7,534 nucleotides of DNA from DASQPE01 sp964519805. GTDB lineage: Bacteria; Gemmatimonadota; Gemmatimonadetes; Gemmatimonadales; GWC2-71-9. Numbering within the stretch: position 1 is the first letter of the stretch; each line of letters begins with the position of its first letter. Both the position numbers and the translations under genes were made by a program. Location of the stretch: the NCBI GenBank assembly GCA_964519805.1, contig CAZFKN010000134.1, positions 1 through 7,534 on the forward strand. The letters are read 5' to 3'. The notes under the pieces are model-generated. The model worked only from the letters and a program-made list of their open reading frames with translations. It ran no database searches and was not told where the DNA came from. Shown here in pieces: positions 1-7,386 of this stretch.

Positions 1-777
1 GCGCCGCCGGCGGTCCGCGTCGGCGTCGCCCTCGGAGCCCGCGTCCGTGCTGTACGTCTCTGCCTCGAGATCCTCCGACGCTTCCCGCATCGGCATCTGC
101 GCGCGGGCCTCCTTGATCACGTCGGCCAGGGCCGCGGTGATCAGGGAAACGGAGCGGATCGCATCGTCGTTGCCCGGGATGGGCACGGTGATCACGTCCG
201 GGTCCGCGTTGGTGTCCACGATCGCGACGACCGGGACCCCCAGCTTGTTGGCCTCCGCGATGGCGATCTTTTCTTTCTTGGCATCCACCACGAACAGCGC
301 CCCGGGGAGCCGCCCCAGCAGCTTGATCCCCTCGAGGTTGCGGCTCAGCTTCACCCGCTCCCGCTCGAACAGGAGTTTTTCCTTCTTGGTGTAGTTCTCG
401 AAGTCGCCGTCCACCGCGCCCTGCTCCAGCTCGCGCAACCGCCGGATCTGCTTCTTGAGCGTCTGGAAGTTGGTGAGGGTTCCGCCAAGCCAGCGCTCCG
501 TGACGTAGAACGCGCCGCACCCCGAGGCCTCCGCCTGCACGATGGCCTTGAGCTGCTTCTTGGTGCAGACGAAGAGCACGCCTTCGCCCTTGAGCACGAC
601 GCTCCGGAGCAGCTCCTGGGCGGCGTGGATCTGCCGCAGCGTCTTCTGGAGATCGATGATGTAGATGCCGGAGCGCTCGGCGAAGATGAACCGGCGCATC
701 TTCGGGTTCCACCGGCGGGTCTGGTGGCCGAAGTGGACGCCGGCCTCGAGCAGGTCTTGAAGTTGCGGCTGTGCCAT
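1..777 (-). CDS. rpsB: 30S ribosomal protein S2, 3' end outside window
   Basis: S2 is a small-subunit ribosomal protein that binds 16S rRNA at the head/body junction and helps dock S1. The frame is open from ATG at 777-775 through position 1 (259 codons, no stop), so the C-terminus is missing. The N-terminus reads MAQPQLQDLLEAGVHFGHQ, then WNPKM (residues 23-27), the IYIIDLQKT stretch (38-47), the FVCTKKQ strand, ERWLGGTLTNF (about 95-105) and a C-terminal DTNADPD..PIPGNDDAIRS segment (about 190-208), all hallmarks of bacterial S2. From about residue 233 the sequence becomes an acidic tail ending in a run of arginines; such S2 tails are variable. A purine-rich AGGAAGGA lies at 791-798, 13 bases from the start, a little distant for a Shine-Dalgarno. 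It follows rpsI by 112 bases; tsf usually comes next in this order but is not in the window. Confidence 0.97.
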   Translation of the reverse strand, partial: MAQPQLQDLLEAGVHFGHQTRRWNPKMRRFIFAERSGIYIIDLQKTLRQIHAAQELLRSVVLKGEGVLFVCTKKQLKAIVQAEASGCGAFYVTERWLGGTLTNFQTLKKQIRRLRELEQGAVDGDFENYTKKEKLLFERERVKLSRNLEGIKLLGRLPGALFVVDAKKEKIAIAEANKLGVPVVAIVDTNADPDVITVPIPGNDDAIRSVSLITAALADVIKEARAQMPMREASEDLEAETYSTDAGSEGDADADRRRR

Positions 778-889
778 GCGGGCGTGCGAATCCTTCCTCG
801 TTAGGGTTGTGCGTCCGTCGCCTTCGTTTCCGGCCCCGACCCCGAAGGGCACCCCGGGTCCGGATCCAGCGACGTGCGAGATAGCGGCT
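778..889 (-). promoter_or_regulatory. rpsI-rpsB intergenic leader with hairpin and RBS candidate
   Basis: This 112-base gap separates the rpsI stop from the rpsB start. It contains an imperfect hairpin at 838-860 (arms GACCC and GGGTC, 13-base loop) and a Shine-Dalgarno-like AGGAAGGA at 791-798. No convincing -35/-10 pair is visible, so rpsB may be read through from the rplM promoter. S2 synthesis is autoregulated through the rpsB leader in several bacteria; whether this hairpin does that is unknown. There is no T-tract, so it is not a clear terminator. Confidence 0.3.
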
Positions 890-1291
890 CTAGCGCTTCG
901 AGAACTGGAAGCGCTTCCGGGCGCCGGGGCGACCCGGCTTCTTCCGTTCGACCGCGCGCGGATCGCGGGTCAGGAGCCCGGCGGTCCGCAGTTTGGTCCG
1001 GTGCTGCGAGTCCGCCGAGATGAGCGCGCGGGCGACACCGAGGCGCACGGCCCCGGCTTGACCCGCCTGGCCGCCGCCGTTCACATGGGCGCGCACGTCA
1101 AAGGCGCCCAGGGTGTCGGTGGAGGTGAACGGCTGCTGGATGTGTTGCACCAGCGACGGCCGCGGGAAGTAATCGCCGAGGGTGCGGCCATTGATGTCCC
1201 ACTTCCCGGTGCCGGGCGTGAGATAGACGCGGGCGACGCTGGTCTTGCGCCGACCCACCGCCTGCCACCGGAACGTCGGAGTTGCCGTCAT
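890..1291 (-). CDS. rpsI: 30S ribosomal protein S9
   Basis: S9 sits in the head of the small subunit, and its basic C-terminal tail reaches the P-site tRNA. The 133-residue product matches the usual bacterial length of about 130. It shows the family opening around residues 12-23 (VGRRKTSVARVYL), the GxW..NGR region (29-36), the conserved glycine-rich helix start VNGGGQAGQAGAVRLGVARAL (about 70-90) and the invariant-style basic tail ending KRFQFSKR. The start ATG at 1291-1289 overlaps the rplM stop by four bases (ATGA), so translation is probably coupled. A good Shine-Dalgarno, AAGGTG at 1297-1302, lies 5 bases upstream inside rplM. The stop is TAG at 892-890. The rplM-rpsI pair is one of the most conserved ribosomal gene pairs in bacteria. 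Confidence 0.98.
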   Translation of the reverse strand: MTATPTFRWQAVGRRKTSVARVYLTPGTGKWDINGRTLGDYFPRPSLVQHIQQPFTSTDTLGAFDVRAHVNGGGQAGQAGAVRLGVARALISADSQHRTKLRTAGLLTRDPRAVERKKPGRPGARKRFQFSKR

Positions 1292-1740
1292 GCAGTCACC
1301 TTGGTCGGGCCGAGAGTGTAGGGCTTGGGCTGCTGGGCGGCGTGCGGATGCTCGGCACCCGCGTAGACCTTGAGCTTGCCCCGAAGCTTCTGCTTGGCGA
1401 GGGAGTTCTTCGGCAGCATCCCAAAGACCGCCTTCTCGATCACGCGCTCGGGATGCCGGCCCAGCACGTCACGGGCGACGGTGAACCGCTCGTGACCCAT
1501 GTAGCCGGTGTGCCGGAAGTAGCGCTTCTGGTCGAGCTTCCGTCCCGTGAGCCGGACCCGCGCCGCGTTCACGACGATGACGAAGTCGCCGCCATCCATG
1601 TGCGGCGTGAACGTTGGCTTGTGCTTGCCGCGGATGAGCTGGGCCACGGCGCTCGCGAGCCGGCCGAGGGGCACATCGGCCGCGTCGACGACATGCCACT
1701 CGTGCCGGAGATCCGCCGGCGTGGCGGTGAAAGTCTTCAT
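1288..1740 (-). CDS. rplM: 50S ribosomal protein L13
   Basis: L13 is an early-assembly large-subunit protein that binds 23S rRNA. The product is 150 residues, within the normal range of about 142-150. Recognisable family segments are the start MKTF.A followed by WHVVDAADVPLGRLAS (about 15-30), LIRGKHKPTFTPHMDGGDFVIVVNA (about 35-59), the YFRHTGYMG turn (about 74-82), the helix VIEKAVFGMLPKNSLAK (about 100-116) and the LKVYAGAEHPHAAQQP segment near the C-terminus. It starts at ATG 1740-1738 and ends at TGA 1290-1288, overlapping rpsI by four bases. No strong Shine-Dalgarno precedes the ATG. It is the first gene of the ribosomal transcription unit, with its own promoter about 55 bases upstream. 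Confidence 0.98.
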   Translation of the reverse strand: MKTFTATPADLRHEWHVVDAADVPLGRLASAVAQLIRGKHKPTFTPHMDGGDFVIVVNAARVRLTGRKLDQKRYFRHTGYMGHERFTVARDVLGRHPERVIEKAVFGMLPKNSLAKQKLRGKLKVYAGAEHPHAAQQPKPYTLGPTKVTA

Positions 1741-1794
1741 GCGCTACAGAGTCCCGGGGTTCCGTGGAGACGGGTCAAAACAAGACAGACTCAA

Positions 1795-1824
1795 AAGATA
1801 GCCGACGCTCCGAGGTCGGGTCAA
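1795..1824 (-). promoter_or_regulatory. sigma70-type promoter for rplM-rpsI
   Basis: On the minus strand there is TTGACC at 1824-1819 and TATCTT at 1800-1795, separated by 18 bases. Both boxes are close to the housekeeping consensus and sit in a local AT-rich patch unusual for this GC-rich window. Transcription would begin near 1788, giving a leader of about 48 bases. That leader can pair weakly (CCGT/ACGG around CTCC, and distal GAGTC/GACTC arms), but I do not recognise a known ribosomal-protein leader motif. Confidence 0.65.
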
Positions 1825-1829
1825 GAGCC

Positions 1830-1846
1830 GCGGGTGAGCGACCCGC
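1830..1846 (-). terminator. hairpin after carboxylase operon, possible weak terminator
   Basis: Arms GCGGGT and ACCCGC form a perfect 6-base stem with a 5-base loop, 26 bases after the stop of the biotin carrier gene and just upstream of the rplM -35 box. There is no T-tract behind it on the minus strand, so it would be a weak or Rho-assisted terminator at best. Its placement between the last carboxylase gene and the ribosomal promoter is the main reason to call it. A protein-binding site is an alternative. Confidence 0.35.
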
Positions 1847-1872
1847 CGCACGCGCCGTTGCGCTTCCGACCG

Positions 1873-2372
<500 letters not shown>

Positions 2373-2376
<4 letters not shown>

Positions 2377-3602
2377 ACCCGGTCCAGCACGGCGACGGTC
2401 TCGACGTGCGCCGTTTGCGGAAACAGGTCGAACGCCCGCGCCTCCACCAGCCGGAATCCCGGCCCCAGCCGCACGATATCCCGAGCCAGCGTTGCCGGGT
2501 CGCAGGAAACGTAGACGATCCGGCGCGGCCGGCCGGCCGCGATCGCCGCAGTGACGGCCGCGTCCATCCCCGTTCGAGGCGGGTTGGTCACCACGAGATC
2601 CGGCGGCTCAAGGCGAGCAACGGCAGCTTCGGCCGAGCCCGTGTGCCGCCGGGCCGAGGGTCCGGCAGCCTCCGCGCGTGCGACCGCCCTCGGGTCGCGC
2701 TCGACGCTTTCCACTCTGGCGCCGGCAGCGGCCAGGGCGGCGGTCGTCTCCCCGATCCCGGCATACAGGTCCCACACGCCGGCGCCTCGGACCGGGCCGA
2801 GCCGGTCGACGGCGAATGCACGCACGCGGTCACCCATCACCGGATTCACCTGCTCGAAGGCCGGGGCCGGCGCGTCGTTGGCCCGGCCCGCCAGCACCCG
2901 TGCGACGCCGCCCTCCGGCTGCCACCAGAGCGCCGTCGGGACTTGGGCGCGGTCCAACTCCCCGGCGAGTGTCGGAGCTTTGGTCCAGACGACGGTTCCA
3001 CGCACTTTCGCGATGACGTGCCTGCCGCCGGCGCGGTCGAGCCGAAGCACGAGACGATCGAGCCCGGGCGGCATCAGCGCACGGTGCCGGCGCAGCACCG
3101 TCCACAGCTTCATGAGCGGCTCCGCCGCCAAGTGACAACGATCGAGCTGGAACACGGCATCCGCCCGATCCAACGGGTGCAGGCCGATGCGCCGCCCGTC
3201 CGGGGCCGCCGCGAGGGTGAGCTTCGTGCGATAGCCGAACTCGCGCTCGGCCGGCTCGAGCGAGGGATCCGCCACTGCGAGCCGGCCCAGCCGCCGCAGC
3301 GCGTCTCCCACGAATGCGGCACGAGCTGTCCGTTGCACCGGCGCCGCGACGTGCTGCAGCTGGCAGCCGCCGCAGTCATCGGCGGTGTAGTGCGCGCAAC
3401 GAGGCTCAACCCGGTCGGGGCTCGGCTCCAGGATGGCGGCCACGCGCGCCCGGGCGAACCGCCGCGACGGCTTGAGGTCGCGGAGCGCGACAAGCTCGCC
3501 CGGCGCCGTTCGCGGGACGAAGACCACGCGTCCGTCCTCCAGGTGGCCGATGCCGTCGCCGCCGGCGGCGAGACGCTCGATCCGAACCCGGGGCGCGGTC
3601 AT
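2373..3602 (-). CDS. RlmD/TrmA-family RNA (uracil-C5)-methyltransferase
   Basis: Transfers a methyl group from SAM to C5 of a uridine in RNA; the family includes RlmD (23S U1939), RlmC (U747) and TrmA (tRNA U54). Length is 409 residues. An N-terminal TRAM-like RNA-binding region spans about 1-58. Four cysteines, C69, C77, C80 and C156, match the 4Fe-4S set of RlmD-like enzymes. QVN at 251-253, the SAM loop DLYAGIGETT at 278-287, the nucleophile C367 in SCDPATLARD, and E401 in HVETV complete the active site. The usual DPPR motif reads NPPR at 340-343. The TRAM domain and cluster favour RlmD/RlmC over TrmA, but the target base cannot be told from sequence alone. ATG at 3602 overlaps the biotin carboxylase stop by four bases; GAGGG lies 6 bases upstream. 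Unusually, it sits between two carboxylase subunit genes. Confidence 0.93.
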
Positions 3603-5092
3603 CGCAGACCCTCGAGCCGAGCCTGACGCGCCCAGGCCGTGGCGGTTGCCGCGGGCTCGCCGAAGTGGGGCCGCCGCACCTGGCGCGCCTCGTCTTCCGC
3701 GAGCGCCGCGGCGATGGCGAGGTCGCGATCGAGGCCGGGATCAGGCGCCGGGTCGAGCAGGTCGGCTCGCCGGTCGAGAAACTGGATGTCGATCTCGCCC
3801 GCGCGGAACGACGCGTCGGCGATGAGTCGTCGGTGGAAGCCCTGGTTGGTCGCGACGCCGACGAGCGTCAGCTCATCGAGCGCCCGGGCCATGCGCTCGA
3901 TCGCGCGGGTCCGGTCCGGCGCCCAGACGATGAGCTTTGCGAGGAGCGAGTCGTAGTAGAGGGTGACCTCGTCACCGGTCTCGACCGCCGAGTCCCAGCG
4001 GACGCCCGGACCCCCGGGGACGTGCAGGTACTCCACCCGGCCGGTGGAGGGGAGAAAGCCGTTGGCCGGATCCTCGCTCGTGATCCGGCACTCGATCGCC
4101 CAGCCGCGGGGCTCGAGCGGTCCGGTGGCGACCCGCATCGGCAGCCCCTGCGCGATGCGCAGCTGCTCGCGCACCAGGTCGATCCCGTACGTCAGCTCGG
4201 TGACCGGATGCTCGACCTGGATGCGGGTGTTCATTTCCAGGAAGTGAAAGGCGCTGTCGGCGCCGAGGAGGAACTCGCAGGTGCCGGCGCCGCGGTAGCC
4301 CACGGCCCGGCCGGCGGCCACGGCGGCCGCTCCCATCGCGGCGCGCAGCGGCGGCGTTACGGCCACCGAGGGCGCTTCCTCGACCAGCTTCTGGTGGCGT
4401 CGCTGGACCGAGCACTCGCGCTCGCCGAGGTGTACCGTGCGCTCGTGGTCGGCAAGGATCTGGATCTCCACGTGACGCGGGGCCACGATGAACTTCTCCA
4501 GGTAGACCGCCGCATCGCCGAACGCCTTCCGCGCTTCGGAGGCCGCCGCCGCCAGCGCCCCCGCCAACTCGGCCTCGGCCCGGACCACCCGCATCCCCTT
4601 CCCGCCGCCGCCGGCGGCCGCCTTCACCATCACGGGAAAGCCGATCTCGCGCGCGAGGCCGAGCGCGGCCGCAGGGTCGGCAACCGGCGCGTTCGCCCCG
4701 GGCACGATGGGCACGCCGGCGGCGGCCATGCGGCGCCGGGCCTCGGTCTTGTCGCCCATGGCACGGATGGCGGCCGGCGGCGGGCCGATCCACACCAGCC
4801 CCGCCCGCTCGACCGCCTCCGCGAAGGCGGCGCGTTCTGCCAGAAATCCGTAACCGGGGTGCACGGCATCGGCGCCGGTGAGGGCAGCGGCCTCGAGGAG
4901 CCGATCGATGACGAGGTAACTCTCGGAGGCGGGCGCCGGCCCGATCGGGACGGCACGGTCCGCGGCTCGGATGTACGGAGCGGTGCGGTCGGCGGCGGAG
5001 TGGACCGCGATCGCCTCCAGGCCCTCTTCGTGGCAGGCGCGGACGATGCGGAGTGCGATCTCGCCGCGATTGGCGATCAGCACCGACCTCAC
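3599..5092 (-). CDS. accC: acyl-CoA carboxylase, biotin carboxylase subunit
   Basis: Uses ATP and bicarbonate to carboxylate biotin on the carrier protein. Translation is placed at GTG 5092-5090, giving MRSVLIANRGEIALRIV, the canonical biotin carboxylase N-terminus; the open frame upstream of it is only a shadow of the carboxyltransferase gene. The product is 497 residues. Seen: N-terminal Rossmann-like domain with HPGYGFLAE (78-86), ATP-grasp lysines K115 and K157, the glycine loop GGGGKGM (161-167), HVEIQ (207-211), KLVEEAPS (235-242), EMNTRIQVEHPVTE (286-299, with E286, N288, R290, E294), and R336 in ECRI. Residues about 445-497 exceed the minimal domain and resemble the linker that joins BC to the BT region in one-piece PccA chains. 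The start overlaps the carboxyltransferase stop (GTGA), and no clear Shine-Dalgarno is seen, so coupling is likely. Confidence 0.96.
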   Translation of the reverse strand: MRSVLIANRGEIALRIVRACHEEGLEAIAVHSAADRTAPYIRAADRAVPIGPAPASESYLVIDRLLEAAALTGADAVHPGYGFLAERAAFAEAVERAGLVWIGPPPAAIRAMGDKTEARRRMAAAGVPIVPGANAPVADPAAALGLAREIGFPVMVKAAAGGGGKGMRVVRAEAELAGALAAAASEARKAFGDAAVYLEKFIVAPRHVEIQILADHERTVHLGERECSVQRRHQKLVEEAPSVAVTPPLRAAMGAAAVAAGRAVGYRGAGTCEFLLGADSAFHFLEMNTRIQVEHPVTELTYGIDLVREQLRIAQGLPMRVATGPLEPRGWAIECRITSEDPANGFLPSTGRVEYLHVPGGPGVRWDSAVETGDEVTLYYDSLLAKLIVWAPDRTRAIERMARALDELTLVGVATNQGFHRRLIADASFRAGEIDIQFLDRRADLLDPAPDPGLDRDLAIAAALAEDEARQVRRPHFGEPAATATAWARQARLEGLR

Positions 5093-6642
5093 AGCGGGAT
5101 ATTGCCGTGCTTCTTGGGCGGATTCCGGTCGCGCTTGGTGGCCAGCACGCGCAGCGCGTCGATGAGCCGCGGGCGGGTGTCGCGCGGATCGATCACGTCG
5201 TCGACGTATCCCCGGCCGGCCGCCGCATAGGGATTGGCGAACTTCGCGGTGTACTCGTCGGTGAACTGCGCCAGCGCAGCCGCCGGATCGGCCGCGCCCG
5301 CGATTTCGTCCTTGAACAGGATCTCCACCGCGCCCTTGGGACCCATCACGGCGATCTCCGCCGAGGGCCAGGCGAGGTTCACGTCGCCGCGGATGTGCTT
5401 GGAGCTCATCACGTCGTACGCGCCGCCGTACGCCTTGCGGGTGATGACGGTGAGCTTGGGGACAGTCGCCTCGCAATACGAATAGAGCAGCTTGGCGCCA
5501 TGCTTGATGATGCCGCCGTGCTCCTGCCCCACCCCAGGCAGGAAGCCGGGGACGTCGACGAACGTCACGACCGGCAGATTGAAGCAGTCGCAGAAGCGGA
5601 TGAAGCGTGCCGCCTTGGACGACCCGGCGATGTCCAGCACCCCGGCGAGCACCGCCGGCTGGTTCGCGACGATCCCCACCGGGCGGCCGCCCAGGCGGGC
5701 GAAGCCCACCAGCATGTTGTCGGCGTAGCCACGGTGCACCTCGAGAAAGCCGCCGTCGTCCACGATCCGCCGGATCACGTCGTGCATGTCGTACGGCTTG
5801 GCCGAGCTCTCGGGGACGACCTCGAGGAGCGCCTCATCCCGGCGGTCGTCGGGGTCCTGTGTCGGGCGGAGCGGTGGCTGGTCCAGATTGTTGGGCGGCA
5901 GGAAGCCGACCAGCTCGCGGATCGCGTGGAGGCACTCGGGCTCGGTATCGTGGGTGAAGTGCGAGACCCCGGAGGTCCCGCCGTGGACGTCGGCGCCGCC
6001 GAGCTGCTCGAACGTGACTTCTTCGTGCGTGACCGTCCGAACGACGTTGGGTCCGGTGACGAACATGTAGCTCACGCCCCGGACCATGAAGATGAAGTCG
6101 GTGATCGCGGGGCTGTAGACGGCACCGCCGGCGCACGGGCCGAGGATCGCGCTGATCTGGGGGACCACGCCCGAGGCGAGCGTATTCCGGAGGAAAATGT
6201 CCGCGTAGCCCCCGAGGGAAACCACGCCTTCCTGGATGCGGGCGCCGCCGGAGTCGTTCAGGCCGATCACCGGCGCCCCGTTCCGTACGGCGAGGTCCAT
6301 CACCTTGCAGATCTTCTCAGCGTGCGCCTCGGACAGCGAGCCACCGAAGACCGTGAAGTCCTGGGAGAACACGTAGACGACGCGCCCGTCGATGCGTCCG
6401 TAGCCGGTGACGACGCCGTCGCCGGGGTAGATCTGCTCGGCCAGCCCGAAGTCGCTGGCGCGGTGGGTGACGAAGCGATCCAGCTCGACGAAGCTGCCCT
6501 CGTCGAGGAGGAGATCGAGCCGTTCCCGGGCGGTGAGCTTGCCCTTCTTGTGCTGCTGTGCGATCCGCGCGGCGCCCCCGCCCTGTTCTGCGAGTGACTG
6601 GCGGTGATGAAGGTCTTCGAGGAGGGAGCGAGGGTCGGGCAT
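5089..6642 (-). CDS. pccB: acyl-CoA (propionyl/acetyl-CoA) carboxylase, carboxyltransferase beta subunit
   Basis: Moves the carboxyl group from carboxybiotin to acyl-CoA, giving methylmalonyl-CoA from propionyl-CoA or malonyl-CoA from acetyl-CoA. With ATG at 6642-6640 the product is 517 residues, the usual PccB length of 510-540. It contains two crotonase-like halves: the first with SGGARIQEG (about 131-139) and GPCAGGAVYSPA (about 168-179), the second with DVPGFLPG (about 363-370), the HGAKLLY helix and YGGAYDVMSSKH (about 405-416). It ends KKHGNIPL, typical of the family. In actinobacterial homologues the residue in AYxVM tunes acyl-chain choice, and Asp here matches PccB-type enzymes. An in-frame TTG at 6654-6652 is a possible alternative start but overlaps the best -10 box. 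It is the first gene of the four-gene operon; its stop at 5089 overlaps the BC start. Confidence 0.96.
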   Translation of the reverse strand: MPDPRSLLEDLHHRQSLAEQGGGAARIAQQHKKGKLTARERLDLLLDEGSFVELDRFVTHRASDFGLAEQIYPGDGVVTGYGRIDGRVVYVFSQDFTVFGGSLSEAHAEKICKVMDLAVRNGAPVIGLNDSGGARIQEGVVSLGGYADIFLRNTLASGVVPQISAILGPCAGGAVYSPAITDFIFMVRGVSYMFVTGPNVVRTVTHEEVTFEQLGGADVHGGTSGVSHFTHDTEPECLHAIRELVGFLPPNNLDQPPLRPTQDPDDRRDEALLEVVPESSAKPYDMHDVIRRIVDDGGFLEVHRGYADNMLVGFARLGGRPVGIVANQPAVLAGVLDIAGSSKAARFIRFCDCFNLPVVTFVDVPGFLPGVGQEHGGIIKHGAKLLYSYCEATVPKLTVITRKAYGGAYDVMSSKHIRGDVNLAWPSAEIAVMGPKGAVEILFKDEIAGAADPAAALAQFTDEYTAKFANPYAAAGRGYVDDVIDPRDTRPRLIDALRVLATKRDRNPPKKHGNIPL

Positions 6643-6652
6643 CGTGGCGGAC

Positions 6653-6658
6653 AATATA
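6653..6658 (-). promoter_or_regulatory. -10 element (TATATT) of the carboxylase operon
   Basis: TATATT lies 10 bases upstream of the carboxyltransferase ATG, within an AT-rich spot in otherwise GC-rich DNA. The expected transcription start near 6646 would leave only about 3-4 untranslated bases, so the message would be almost leaderless; no Shine-Dalgarno is visible. The -35 position (about 6676-6681, CTCCGC) is poor and falls inside the first unit of the upstream CACGGAG repeat cluster. Confidence 0.5.
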
Positions 6659-6670
6659 ACGCCAGCCGTA

Positions 6671-6728
6671 GAGGCGCGGAGAGAGGCACGGAGAACTGCT
6701 TACCACGGAGACACGGAGGCACTGAGAC
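6671..6728 (+). repeat. CACGGAG repeat cluster R1, upstream of GxxExxY gene
   Basis: R1 contains exact CACGGAG at 6687, 6704 and 6712 plus degenerate units (GCGCGGAG at 6674, CACTGAG at 6720). Positions 6683-6728 match R2 (7251-7296) at 37 of 46 bases without gaps. Positions 6687-6728 match the reverse complement of R3 (7424-7384), including a perfect 13-mer CACGGAGAACTGC and 21 of 24 bases at the other end. It lies between the GxxExxY gene and the carboxylase promoter. It has no coding look. Confidence 0.85.
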
Positions 6729-6734
6729 TGACTG

Positions 6735-6783
6735 TTGATGGGGGTGCGGCCGGAGGGTTCGAGGCGAGGGGAATTGATGGGGG
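6735..6783 (+). repeat. short direct repeat TTGATGGGGG, two copies
   Basis: The 10-mer TTGATGGGGG occurs at 6735-6744 and 6774-6783, 39 bases apart, in the non-coding stretch between R1 and the GxxExxY start. The 39-base period is a multiple of three. I see no further copies nearby. The remainder of 6729-6838 shows no convincing promoter or ribosome binding site beyond a weak GGGTGG at about 6830-6835. Confidence 0.5.
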
Positions 6784-6838
6784 CGTAGGCCAGCAGCCGC
6801 GTATCGTACGGCTCGGGCAGAAAGCCCTTGGGTGGTCT

Positions 6839-7234
6839 ATGACGGCCCTACCGGGTCCCCCGCAACATCTCAACCTTGTCACGCACGATATCATCGGTGC
6901 GGCCATCGAAGTGCATCGGTGCCTGGGACCGGGGCTGCTCGAATCGCTCTATCGCGAGTGCGTGTGTCACGAGCTGCGCCTGCGCAACGTGATCTTCGAT
7001 CGCGAAGTCGCGGTCTCCCTGCAATACAAGGGGCTCCAGCTTCACCAGACATACCGCATCGACTTGATCGTCGCGGGCTCGATCCTCGTGGAGCTGAAGT
7101 CGGTGGAGAAGGTCCATCCGGTTCACCAGGCCCAGGTGCTGACCTACCTCAAGCTCAAGCGGCTCCCGCTTGGGCTGTTGATCAATTTCAATGTCCCGGT
7201 GCTGCGGGCGGGCATCGTTCGCATCGCCAACTGA
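6839..7234 (+). CDS. GxxExxY protein (PD-(D/E)XK nuclease-like)
   Basis: The family is named for a motif seen here as GLLESLY (G32, E35, Y38). The start ATG at 6839-6841 gives 131 residues, close to family size. The conserved opening LNLVTHDIIGAAIEVHRCLGPG (about 11-32) follows directly, so the longer in-frame extension upstream, which would read through the repeat DNA, is not used. Downstream are D75 in TYRIDLIV and ELK at 85-87 in VELKSVE, forming a PD-(D/E)XK-type acidic-acidic-lysine set, then Q97 in HQAQVLTYLK and a hydrophobic ending. The biochemical function of the family is not established; a nuclease fold is inferred from motifs. It is the only plus-strand gene in the window, bracketed by CACGGAG repeats, with neither neighbour functionally related. 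It has no signal peptide or membrane segment. Confidence 0.93.
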   Translation: MTALPGPPQHLNLVTHDIIGAAIEVHRCLGPGLLESLYRECVCHELRLRNVIFDREVAVSLQYKGLQLHQTYRIDLIVAGSILVELKSVEKVHPVHQAQVLTYLKLKRLPLGLLINFNVPVLRAGIVRIAN

Positions 7235-7250
7235 GGGCCGAGCGGTCAAC

Positions 7251-7313
7251 GAGGCACAGAGAACTACAATTCACAGAGGCACGGAGGCACGGAGACGCAC
7301 GGAGAACAGCAAT
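7251..7313 (+). repeat. CACGGAG repeat cluster R2, downstream of GxxExxY gene
   Basis: R2 starts 16 bases after the GxxExxY stop codon. Exact CACGGAG occurs at 7280, 7288 and 7298, with CACAGAG variants at 7255 and 7272. Positions 7251-7296 are a direct repeat of R1 6683-6728 (37 of 46 identical). Positions 7272-7296 match the reverse complement of R3 (7408-7384) at 23 of 25 bases, and the match resumes through AACAGC. Confidence 0.88.
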
Positions 7314-7357
7314 TGAGGTGGGTGCCCCGCCGAGCGAAGTGATCCCCGTTGAGGACC

Positions 7358-7386
7358 GACCACAAAACAGCTGTTCCTCTGTGGTC
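7358..7386. repeat. small inverted repeat with internal palindrome
   Basis: Arms GACCACA (7358-7364) and TGTGGTC (7380-7386) form a 7-base perfect stem. The 15-base loop contains the palindrome AACAGCTGTT (7366-7375). It overlaps the inner edge of R3, and its right arm shares the repeat's CACAGAG-type sequence. It could fold as a hairpin in either strand. Confidence 0.55.

Noticed and set aside
838..860. Intrinsic terminator after rpsI
   Set aside because: The stem is only 5 bases with a large loop and no T-tract on the minus strand; kept only as a feature of the rpsB leader.
2406..3626. 406-codon plus-strand frame
   Set aside because: It is the shadow of the RNA methyltransferase gene; the minus-strand product has a complete set of catalytic motifs.
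3665..5230. 521-codon open frame on the plus strand
   Set aside because: It is antisense to the biotin carboxylase gene; long antisense frames are expected in GC-rich coding DNA and its translation shows no family motif.
5093..5476. Upstream extension of the biotin carboxylase frame (128 extra codons)
   Set aside because: It overlaps the 3' part of the carboxyltransferase gene, and the canonical VLIANRGEIA N-terminus begins right after GTG at 5092.
5053..6597. 514-codon open frame on the plus strand
   Set aside because: It is antisense to the carboxyltransferase gene, and its Asp/Val/His-rich translation is a typical GC shadow.
6644..6838. GTG-initiated N-terminal extension of the GxxExxY gene
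   Set aside because: It would translate the CACGGAG repeats and adds 65 residues not expected in the family; the conserved sequence begins just after ATG 6839.
6848..7249. 133-codon minus-strand frame opposite the GxxExxY gene
   Set aside because: The plus-strand frame carries the clear GxxExxY family motifs; the minus-strand frame is its shadow.
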